64,000 nt of DNA from Neoarius graeffei (taxonomy: Eukaryota > Chordata > Actinopteri > Siluriformes > Ariidae): assembly GCF_027579695.1 (NCBI RefSeq), contig NC_083571.1:91292388-91356387 (forward strand). The letters run 5' to 3'. The notes under the pieces are model-generated. The model did no database searches. It was not told the DNA's origin and worked only from the letters and a program-made list of their open reading frames with translations. Made by a program: the position numbers and the translations under genes. Shown in pieces: positions 53,930-62,887 of this stretch; within the stretch, counting starts at the first letter, position 1; every line of letters begins with the position of its first letter.

Positions 53930-56851
53930 TTAACAAAAGGCTTGACTAAACAGATATGTATTCAGCCTAGACTTAAATGCTGAGACTGTGTCTGATTCCC
54001 GAACATTACTTGGAAGGCTGTTCCATAACAGTGGGGCTTTGTAAGAAAAGGCTCTGCCCCCTGATGTAGCCTTCACTATACGAGGTACCAGCAGATAGCC
54101 TGCACCTTTTGATCTAAGTAGGCGTGGCGGGTCATAGAGGAGCAGAAGTTCACTCAGGTACTGTGGTGCGAGACCATTTAGTGCTTTAAAGGTCAATAGT
54201 AGTATTTTATAATCAATACGAAATTTGATTGGGAGCCAATGCAGTGTGGATAAGACAGGCGTGATGTGGTCATATTTTCTAGTTCTAGTAAGGACTCTTG
54301 CTGCGGCATTTTGAACTAACTGGAGCTTGTTTATGCACTTATTGGAACATCCAGACAGTAAGGCATTACAATAATCCAACCTGGAGGTAACGAAAGCATG
54401 GACTAGTTTTTCTGCATCATGCAATGACATTAAATTTCTTATCTTTGCAATATTTCTGAGATGAAAGAAAGCTATCCGGGTAATGTTATCAATGTGAGTT
54501 TCGAATGAAAGACTGGGGTCAATAATCACTCCGAGGTCTTTTACTGCTGCACGTGAAGAAACAGAAAGGCCATCCAGAGTTACTGTGTAATCAGAAAACT
54601 TACTTCTAGCTGTATGTGGTCCTAGCACAAGTACTTCAGTCTTGTCAGAGTTAAGCAGAAGGAAATTTATAAGCATCCAGTGTCTAATGTCCTTAACACA
54701 TTCCTCAATTTTATTAAGCTGGTGTCTCTCATCAGGTTTTGCAGAGACATACAACTGTGTGTCATCAGCATAACAGTGGAAACTAATACAATGTTTACGA
54801 ATAATATCGCCCAGAGGTAACATATATAGAGAAAAAAGCAGTGGACCCAAGACAGAACCTTGTGGAACACCAAACTTTACCTCGGTACGTCTAGAAATAT
54901 CACCATTTATATCGACATACTGATAACGATCAGTTAGATAAGTTATCTCAGATCATTGTCTCATCTCATTCAAAATATGTCTGAGTAATAATATATGCAC
55001 CTCACCACGCTACTGTATTAAACGTACTTTCACGTCAACTACTGCACAGAGCTTTATAAATGATCTCCCAGAGCTGTCAACTTTGATTGGGTCACTGTCA
55101 GCCCCTGCAGAACTCGATCAGGCAACTGAATGTTTTTTAATCAGGGGTTTGATAACTGCTAGTTTAAAGGATTTGGGTACATAGCCAATCATAAGAGAAG
55201 AATTTATTATTTTTAGAAGCGGTTCAATTACTCCAGGCATTATCTGTTTGAATAGATGTGTCGGTAAGGGATCTAGTACGCAAGTTGAGGCTTTTGATGT
55301 AGAGATTAATGAGAGTAATTCAGTTTCTTTTAGGGGAGTAAAACATTCTAACTGATGATCTGATACAGTTATATTGTTAACTACAAGGTCACTTTCATTG
55401 TCTAACCTTAAATTAGTAGTTTGAATTTTTTGTCGGATATTCTCAATTTTGTCATTAAAAAAATTCATGAAGTCGTTGCTACTACATACTGCAGGTGTGC
55501 ATGTGTTGATAGTGGACTTATTCCTGGTTAATTTTGCTACAGTATTAAATAGGAATCTAGGATTATTTTTGTTATCTTCTATTAGGGAGGAGAGATATGT
55601 TGATCTCGCAGCACTAAGAGCTTTTTTATACTTCAGGAAGCTCTCCTTCCACGCCAATTTGAACACTACCAATTTTGTTTGACGCCATTTACGTTCCAAT
55701 TTTCGAGTGGTCTGTTTTAATGTGCGAGTGTCATCATTATACCAGGGTGCTAATTTTTTGTCTCTGACCATTTTCCTTTTTAGAGGAGCTACATTATCTA
55801 AAGTATGGCGGAATGTTGACTCTAAGCATTCAGTTGCCTGATCGAGTTCTGCAGGGGCTGACAGTGACCCAATCAAAGTTGACAGCTCTGGGAGATCATT
55901 TATAAAGCTCTGTGCAGTAGTTGACGTGAAAGTACGTTTAATACAGTAGCGTGGTGAGGTGCATATATTATTACTCAGACATATTTTGAATGAGATGAGA
56001 CAATGATCTGAGATAACTTCAGACTGTGGAAGTATGACTATATTGTCTACGTTTAATCTGAATGTTAGTATTAGATCAAGGGTGTGACCACCATTATGGG
56101 TCGGTCCTATGACATTCTGCTTAATCCCGACTGAATCTAAGATGGACACAAACGCTGTTTTTAAAGGGTCTTCTGGGTTATCGAAGTGAATATTAAAATC
56201 TCCGACAACTAAAGCTTTGTCTAAGGAAATAACCAAATCTGAGATAAAATCTGCAAATTCAGAAAGAAACTCAGAATATGGCCCCGGGGGCCTGTAAATA
56301 ATAAGCAATGGAATTAACTGGGTAGACTTATTTTTCGAGGCTACATACATTATATGAGTATGAAGAACTTCAAATGTATTAAATTTATAACCAGGTTTGT
56401 GTGTTACACCTAGATAATTGTTATAAATAACCGCGACGCCTCCTCCTCTGCCAGTTAGACGAGGCTGGTGTATATAACTGTATCCAGGAGGACTCGCTTC
56501 ATTTAATGCTATATATTCATTTGGCTTAATCCATGTTTCTGTTAAACACAGTACATTAAACTCCTGATCAGTAATGAGTTCATTAACCATTAGCGCTTTA
56601 GATGTAAGAGATCTAATATTTAATAGCCCCACCTTTAGATCAAAGGTGCTGGCAGCAGCTGTACAGTCAGTCTGATCTAATTTTATATTGATTAGGTTAC
56701 TGGAACAAACTCTCTGAAAATTTCTACCTTTTTGTTGAGCTCGGGGAACAGACACAGTCTCGATGTAGTGGGCCCTGAGTGACGACTCTGTGCAGCTAGC
56801 AGACAGTCGGTTTAGCCTGTTCGTCTGCTCCCTGGCCTTGGCTCTGGATTG
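53930..56851 (-). pseudogene. LINE ORF2: endonuclease and rearranged reverse transcriptase
   Basis: The open frame begins directly after the ORF1 stop and holds an apurinic-type endonuclease with its catalytic set: Asn in LLNIRSL, Glu in LTETWI, Tyr in IIYRPPG, GDFNIH and VISDHCLI. The linker continues to KLAVIKPLIKK near 55145. There the frame meets an inverted copy of its own linker (54940-55132) and stops at 55118. RT resumes at [14 protein letters not shown] (about 54940) and reaches [11 protein letters not shown], the YADD box and the C-terminal [18 protein letters not shown] blocks with the first catalytic Asp are absent. ORF2 has no ATG before the endonuclease Asn. Confidence 0.88.
54940..55132. 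repeat. Inverted duplication of 55827-56019 inside ORF2
   Basis: These ~193 bases are the reverse complement of 55827-56019, with no difference that I could find by eye. They replace the missing RT front. Confidence 0.92.
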
Positions 56852-57766
56852 TCAGAAATTAACTAGGCCTGTTCTGAGACTATGACCTATGCTGCAGGAA
56901 ATGAGAGCAGCACCTTCCCGAGTGGGATGGATACCGTCCCGCCCTAACAGGCCAGCAGTGCCCTCAAAATTAGCCCAATTATCTATAAAGCCCACACTGT
57001 TTTCAGAGCACCACCTGGACAGCCAGCAGTTCAGCGACCATAACCTGCTGTAAGCTACATCGCCACGCCGCATTGGGATGGGGCCAGAGCATACTACAGC
57101 ATCGGACATCGCCTTCGCTAATTTAAACACCTCTACAAAGTTACTCTTAGTAACCTCAGACTGACGAAGGCGTATATCATTAGCTCCTGCATGGATAACT
57201 ATCTTTGAGAACCTGTGCTTGCCTAGGACCCTAAGATTACCTGCTATGTCCGGTGCCCTGGCTCCCGGTATACACCTGACTAAAGCTGCTGGTGCCCCTA
57301 AAGGCTGAGCTAATTTCACGTGCCGTATGATAGAGTCCCCTATAACCAGAGCTCTTTCAGGTTTCTCAGTGGGTGCATCACTAAGGAGAGCAAACCTGTT
57401 CGACACGTGACGCGGAGAGGAGTGGTGCTCCCGTGGGCGAGCCTCAGCGGTAGCTTTGGCTCTACGCTTATGCCGCCGAGCCGTCACCCATTCGCCCCGC
57501 TGTAAGGGCTCTAATGCCGGAGTTGGGGGATTGCTAACTCCACCTAGGGCGTCCAGACTTTCCTTAACAGAAACTACACTGTTCTGACGCTCACTAACCT
57601 GCTCTAAAGCCTGGACACGTGCTTCTAGCACTGAAATCTTCTCCGTCAGAGAGCTAACTAATCTGCACTTATCACAAGTAAAGCTAATAGAGCTATCGCT
57701 AGTGACGGAGGAAGAATGACTAAACATCCTGCACTCAGCACACTGAACAGGCTGAAGGTGTGCCAT
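56852..57766 (-). CDS. LINE ORF1 with CxxC finger, coiled coil and SGNH esterase domain
   Basis: A 304-aa open frame from ATG (MAHLQPVQCAECRMF) to TGA. An N-terminal CxxC pair (residues 9/12 and 31/34) suggests a zinc-binding module. A short heptad stretch SLTEKISVLEARVQALEQ (39-56) could form a coiled coil, then a basic region RRHKRRAKA. The C-terminal half is an SGNH/GDSL hydrolase: Ser145 in VIGDSIIRH, Asn196 in HAGANDIR, and Asp277/His280 in DGIHPTREG. Esterase-type ORF1 proteins are known in CR1/L2 LINEs, where they bind RNA or lipid. All four catalytic blocks are intact. A GTG-started extension of five codons exists but the ATG is the better start. Confidence 0.88.
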   Translation of the reverse strand: MAHLQPVQCAECRMFSHSSSVTSDSSISFTCDKCRLVSSLTEKISVLEARVQALEQVSERQNSVVSVKESLDALGGVSNPPTPALEPLQRGEWVTARRHKRRAKATAEARPREHHSSPRHVSNRFALLSDAPTEKPERALVIGDSIIRHVKLAQPLGAPAALVRCIPGARAPDIAGNLRVLGKHRFSKIVIHAGANDIRLRQSEVTKSNFVEVFKLAKAMSDAVVCSGPIPMRRGDVAYSRLWSLNCWLSRWCSENSVGFIDNWANFEGTAGLLGRDGIHPTREGAALISCSIGHSLRTGLVNF

Positions 57767-58228
57767 GATGAAAAGATTCACGTACCTTAAATGAAGATCT
57801 GTTGATATTAAAGCAGATCAGATGGACTCCGCTTGTGGACTTTACACAGGAGGAGAAAAAAAGAAAGCTTCCGGTCTCGGCGTTCTTCCGAAAAAAGAAA
57901 GAGAAAAAACCGGAAAAAAAAACGGAAAAAGGAAAGTGAAAGTGAAAAGTACAAAAATGAAAGCGACAGTATAATAAAAATGAAGACGATACTGGAAATT
58001 TATTTATAGAAAAAAAGTTAAAAAAGGATTAGTAATTAACGCCGGCACTCGCGGGAAAAAGGACTCGGCGCGAACAGCCGATTAGCAGTTAATTTGAAGG
58101 TGAAATTCGAGTCAGGTGTTTTCATTCAGTGGGACAACAATCAGGTGTGAGTGGGCACCCTGTTTTATTTAAAGAACAGGGATCTATCAAAGTCTGATCT
58201 TCACAACACATGGTTGTGGAAGTGTATG

Positions 58229-59248
58229 ATGGCACGAACAAAGGAGATTTCTGAGGAGCTCAGAAAAAGCGTTGCTGATGCTCCTCAGGCTGGAAAAGGT
58301 TACAAAACCATCTCTAAAGAGTTTGAACTCCACCAATCCACAGTCAAACAGATTGCATACAAATGGAGGAAATTCAAGACCATTGTTACCCTCCCCAGGA
58401 GTGGTCGACCAAAGATCGCTCCAAGAGCAAGGCGTGTAATAGTCGGCGAGGTCACAAAGGATCCCAGGGTAACTTCTAAGCAACTGAAGGCCTGTCTCAC
58501 ATTGGCTAATGTTAATGTTCATGAGTCCACCATCAGGAGAACACTGAACAACAATGGTGTGCATGGCAGGGTTGCAAGGAAAAAGCCACTGCTCTTCAGA
58601 AAGAACATTGCTGTTTGTCTGCAGTTTTCTAAAGATCATGTGGACAAACCAGAAGGCCACTGGAAAAATGTTTTGTGGACGGATGAGACCAAAATAGAAC
58701 TTTTTGGTGTAAATGAGAAGTGTTATGTCTGGAGAAAGGAAAACACTCCATTCCAGCATAAGAACCTTATCCCATCTGTGATACATGGTGGTGGTAGTAT
58801 CATAGTTTGGGCCTGTTTTGATGCATCTGGGCCAGGATGGCTTACCATCATTGATGGAACAATGAATTCTGAATTATACCAGCGAATTCTAAAGGAAAAT
58901 GTCAGGACATCTGTCCATGAACTGAATCTCAAGAGAAGGTGGGTCATGCAGCAAGACAACGACCCCAAGCACACAAGTCATTCTACCAAAGAATGGTTAA
59001 AGAAGAATAAAGTTAATGTTCTGGAATGGCCAAGTCAAAGTCCTGACCTTAATCCAATCAAAATGTTGTGGAAGGACCTGAAGCGAGCAGTTCATGTGAG
59101 GAAACCCACCAACATCCCAGAGTTGAAGCTGTTCTGTACGGAGGAATGGGCTAAAATTCCTCCAAGCTGGTGTGCAGGACTGATCAACAGTTACCGGAAA
59201 TGTTTAGTTGCAGTTATTGCTGCACAAGGGGGTCACACCAGATACTGA
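58229..59248 (+). CDS. Tc1-like transposase, family A copy 4 (open, catalytic Glu replaced by Lys)
   Basis: 339 codons open from the family start MARTKEISEELRKSV (a second ATG directly precedes it) to TGA after GGHTRY. In this numbering the paired DNA-binding region spans roughly residues 1-110 (TISKEFELHQSTVKQ, GRPKIAPRARR, VHESTIRRTL). The first Asp is at 152 (WTDETKIEL), the second Asp at 243 (MQQDNDPKH) and, at 278 with the correct 34-residue spacing, Lys in place of Glu (NPIKMLW; codon 59060-59062). The G-rich loop HGGGSIIVW is present. Without the Glu it should not catalyse cleavage, though it could still bind its ends. Confidence 0.88.
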   Translation: MARTKEISEELRKSVADAPQAGKGYKTISKEFELHQSTVKQIAYKWRKFKTIVTLPRSGRPKIAPRARRVIVGEVTKDPRVTSKQLKACLTLANVNVHESTIRRTLNNNGVHGRVARKKPLLFRKNIAVCLQFSKDHVDKPEGHWKNVLWTDETKIELFGVNEKCYVWRKENTPFQHKNLIPSVIHGGGSIIVWACFDASGPGWLTIIDGTMNSELYQRILKENVRTSVHELNLKRRWVMQQDNDPKHTSHSTKEWLKKNKVNVLEWPSQSPDLNPIKMLWKDLKRAVHVRKPTNIPELKLFCTEEWAKIPPSWCAGLINSYRKCLVAVIAAQGGHTRY

Positions 59249-59464
59249 AAGTTCACATACTTTTGCCACTCACAGATATGTAATATTGGATCATTTTCCT
59301 CAGTGAATAAATGGCCAAGTACAACATTTTTGTTTCATTTGTTTAACTGGGTTCTCTTTATTTACTTTAAGGACTTGTGTGAAAATCTGATGATGTTTTA
59401 GGTCATATTTATGCAGAAATATAGAAAATTCTAAAGGGTTCACAAACTTTCAAGCACCACTGTA

Positions 59465-60612
59465 CATTGGATACCGACTTGCATTGCATTATGTACGAGA
59501 ATTTCCCACAGCTGGTAAATAAAAAAGTAGTGTAAGTGGGAGCAATACCTATGTATACAATGCCTCTCTGACATTCAAGCCTGCCTTATAATGCAGATAT
59601 AAAACAACAAAAAAGCAAATCCACATGAATTTCTGTAGCCAAGTTTATGGTATCAGTTATGTACAGTGTTCTCCATGATTACTGGTACCTCGTGTAAAGA
59701 TTAGCAAAAAGAGTTTAAAAAATCCACCTTTTTGTGAAGTAGCTTCATCTAACACTTAAAAAAAAGGGGAAAAATCCAACCTTTAATTGAAATAAATTTA
59801 TTCAGAGAAAAACAAATTCCTCATCAAGAAATAATTATTTTCAACAAAAACACATGCCATTATTATTGACACCCTTGGACATTATAGTGAATACAATGTA
59901 ACTGAAGCACGTTTCATATTTAAGTTGTACATTTTTGAGTTGATTGGAGTGTGTAGGAACTTTTAAGCTGTAATCCATGACTTCCTGATTAAGTGGGATA
60001 CAAATATGAGGTGTCACAGAGGTCAAATTCTCTTAGTCATCCATCAACATGGAAATGATAAAAAAAACAAATAAGGGAGAATTGTGTTGATCTTCATAAG
60101 TCAGGGAATGGTAATTTAAAAAAAGAATAGCTACTCACTTGAAAATGTCCATTTTGACCATTAACTATTAGCTAGCTACTTAAAACAGCCTCACAACTGG
60201 GCAACAAATTCTATCAAGTAGAGCTTGCCATCATTCTTTCATCTTGGTGTTATCTTAATTTTAGTTCTGGCTTTACACATCTAGTGTAGTTATATTTTCG
60301 TATTTGCTGAATAGCAATTTGACTAAAAGGTGGAATGACTTCTAAGAATATTGTCTGAATTTAATCTTTGTCATTAGCACCGACAGCCAGAATATTGCTG
60401 CATCATCCTAATTTTTTTTTCTAAATCAAGAGCAAGCCCACTGCTAAGCATTTATGCTGATCTGTTAGTGAAGTAGAAAGAATTCAACAGTTAGCCCATT
60501 TTCAACTCCTCAGAGGGATGTAATGCACAAGGAAAATGCCATTTTTATTTGTTTATTTTAAATATGTTGCAAAAGGTATTTACTTATCTTAATTTTTTTT
60601 TATATTTTGGAT
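59465..60612. other. No recognisable gene
   Basis: AT-rich DNA with short frames only. Confidence 0.5.
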
Positions 60613-61180
60613 GTCAAGTCAAGTTTATTTTTATAGCACTTTTAACAATAGACATTGTTGCAAAGCAGCTTTACAGAAATTTAAAGATTTTAAACATGAG
60701 CTAATTTTATTCCTAATCTATCCCCAATAAGCAAGCCTGTGGCAATGGTGGCAAGGAAAAACTCCCTCAGATGACATGAGGAAAAAACCTCGAGAGGAAC
60801 CAGATTCAAATGGGATCCCATCCTCATGTGGGTGATAACAGTCAACATGATTATAAATAACTTGCTACTATAACAGTGTACTATATAGTCACAAAGTATA
60901 ACTGTGTAACCAGGAAATTCATTATAGTTTGAACATGAAGTCTGTTTTGTTGAAGTTATAAACTGTTCATTGATGGAAACTTGAGTGCAAAACTGTTCAT
61001 GACAACTGCAGTCCTAAAGTTAGCAAGTTAATTGTAGTCCTCAGCCATGAAAGCATTACTATAAGTGTCCAGAGCCATCTTCCAAGTGTGACTTTCAACT
61101 GTCCATATGGGACCGTCCTCCACAGGAGCAATGTGATGAGACTCCAGCCAGACGTAGGGCATTAGGATGGATCAGGCAGG
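60613..61180 (-). mobile_element. 3' end fragment of the L2-type LINE
   Basis: Follows the 3' UTR at 52796-53160 block by block: AAGTTTATTT..ATAGC.CTTTTAACAATA, TGTTGCAAAGCAGCTTTACAG, GGTGGCAAGGAAAAACTCCC, CCTCGAGAGGAACCAGA. More diverged and truncated, an older relative of the complete LINE. Confidence 0.82.
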
Positions 61181-61474
61181 TCTACATACAGTTAGGTCCA
61201 TAAATATTTGGACAGAGACAACATTTTTCTAATTTTGGTTCTGTACATTACCACAATGAATTTTGAACAAAACAATTCAGATGCAGTTGAAGTTCAGACT
61301 TTCAGCTTTAATTCAGTGGGTTAAACAAAATGATTGCATAAAAATGTGAGGAACTAAAGCATTTTTTAAGCACAATCCCTTCATTTCAGGGGCTCAAAGT
61401 ACTGGTAATTGGACAAATTAAATAATTGTAAATAAAATGTTCATTTCTAATACTTGGTTGAAAACCCTTTGTTG

Positions 61475-62337
61475 GCAATGACTGCCTGAAGTCTTGAGCT
61501 CATGGACATCACCAGACGCTGCGTTTCCTCCTTTTTAATGCTCTGGCAGGCCTTTACTGCAGCAGTTTTCAGTTGCTGTTTGTTTGTGGGCCTTTTCTGT
61601 CTGAAGTTTAGTCTTTAACAAGTCAAATGCATGCGCAATTGGGTTGAGATCAGGTGACTGACTTGGCCATTCAAGAATATTCTACTTCTTTGCTTTAATA
61701 AACTCCTGGGTTGCTTTGGCTTTATGTTTTGGGTCATTGTCCATCTGTATTATGAAATGCCGACCAATCAGTTTGGCTGCATTTGGCTGGATTTGAGCAC
61801 ACAGTACGTCTCTGAATACCTCAGAATTCATCCGGCTGATTCTGTCCTGTGCCACATCATCAATAAACACTAGTGACCCAGTGCCACTGGCATGCTGAAG
61901 CCATCACACTGCCTCCACCGTGTTTTACAGATGATGTGGTATGCTTTGGATCATGAGCTGTACCATGCCTTCGCCATACTTTTTTCTTTCCATCATTCTG
62001 GTAGAGGTTGATCTTGGCTTCATCTGTCCAAAGAATGTTCTTCCAGAACTGTGCTGGCTTTTTTAGATGTTTTTTAGCAAAGTCCAATCTAGCCTTTTTA
62101 TTCTTGAGGCTTATGAATGGCTTGCACCGTGCAGTGAACCCTCTGTATTTACTTTCATGCAGTCTTCTCTTTATGGTAGATTTGGATATTGATACGCCTA
62201 CTTCCTGGAGAGTGTTGTTCACTTGGTTGGCTGTTGTGAAGGGTTTTTTTTTCACCATGGAAATTATTCTGCGATCATCCACCACTGTTGTCTTCTGTGG
62301 GCGTCCAGGTCTTTTTGCATTGATTAATTCACCAGTG

Positions 62338-62371
<34 letters not shown>

Positions 62372-62500
62372 CAGGATGTACCAAACTGTAGATTTTGCCA
62401 CTCCTAATATTGTAGCAATTTCTCGGATGTTTTTTTTCCTGTTTTTGCAGCTTAAGGATGGCTTGTTTCACCTGCATGGAGAGCTCCTTTGACCACATGT
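61475..62500 (-). pseudogene. Tc1-like transposase, family F (microsatellite insertion, frame changes)
   Basis: N-terminal MWSKELSMQVKQAILKLQKQ leads into an EKERKKERKKES run encoded by a TTTC microsatellite that has expanded in the gene. Then come AKRPGRPQKTT, ISKSTIKRRLHE, first Asp in LWTDEAKINLY, the VKHGGGSVM loop, a frame change near 61870, and the second Asp in QMDNDPKHKAKATQEF. After a TAG near 61684, [12 protein letters not shown] is followed by Ala (GCG, 61634-61636) where the family has Glu. Inactive. Confidence 0.82.
62337..62372. repeat. (TTTC)n microsatellite inside a transposase frame
   Basis: About nine TTTC units in the coding part of the family F transposase, read on the minus strand as Lys/Glu/Arg repeats. 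Confidence 0.93.
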
Positions 62501-62887
62501 TTTCTTCACAGCAAAATCTTCCAAATGCAAGCACCACACCTCAAATCAACTCCAGGCCTTTTATCTGCTTAATTGAGAATGACATAACGAAGGAATTGCC
62601 CACACCTGCCCATGAAATAGCCTTTGAGTCAATTGTCCAATTACTTTTGGTCCCTTTAAAAACAGGGTGGCACATGTTAAGGAGCTGAAACTCCTAAACC
62701 CTTCATCCAGATTTAATGTGGATACCCTCAAATGAAAGCTGAAAGTCTGGACTTTATGCCCATTTTCTGCTCTTCTTACGAAGACATAGTGTGTTTTACT
62801 ATATAACATGGATATATTTAACTTTAACACGCAACCAGGAGATAGTTTTCTCACTTTCTCACAGTTTTCTCACTTTTTTTTTCCAAG

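Larger units (their letters stand above)
52796..58079 (-). mobile_element. L2/CR1-group LINE, full-length ends with internal rearrangement
   Basis: Flanked by GATTA duplications (52791-52795 and 58080-58084) inside a Tc1 element. On the minus strand: a ~310-bp 5' UTR, ORF1 with an SGNH esterase domain, ORF2 with endonuclease and RT, a 3' UTR of about 1.1 kb, and a terminus TTGTACAAATAAACTTGATT. The esterase in ORF1 places it in the CR1/L2 group. ORF2 has lost the front of RT, with an inverted duplication in its place. The 3' UTR holds a repeated block (about 53203-53275 and 53587-53657). Confidence 0.88.
52573..59462 (+). mobile_element. Tc1-like element, family A, copy 4 (split by a LINE)
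   Basis: The left end CAGTGGTACTTTAAAG follows TA (52571-52572) and the right end CAAGCACCACTG precedes TA (59463-59464). The sequence breaks at GATTA (52791-52795), where a LINE is inserted, and resumes with the second GATTA at 58080 followed by GCAGTTAATTTGAAGG as in the sister copies. Without the LINE and one duplication it is about 1.6 kb. The transposase is on the plus strand, opposite to copies 2 and 3. Confidence 0.9.
61189..62770 (-). mobile_element. Tc1-like element, family F, right end truncated
   Basis: The left end CAGTTAGGTCCATAAATATT follows TA (61187-61188), and the left inverted repeat includes GTTCAGACTTTCAGCTTTAAT. On the right only the inner part of the repeat (AAAGCTGAAAGTCTGGACTT near 62733-62755) remains and the outer end is missing. 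The transposase relic is on the minus strand. The left end abuts the LINE fragment before it. Confidence 0.8.

Noticed and set aside
58151..58228. 26-codon N-terminal extension of the family-A transposase
   Set aside because: It starts at GTG in the element leader. The extension is open in three copies, but the family start MARTKE with ATG explains the gene, so it was not included.
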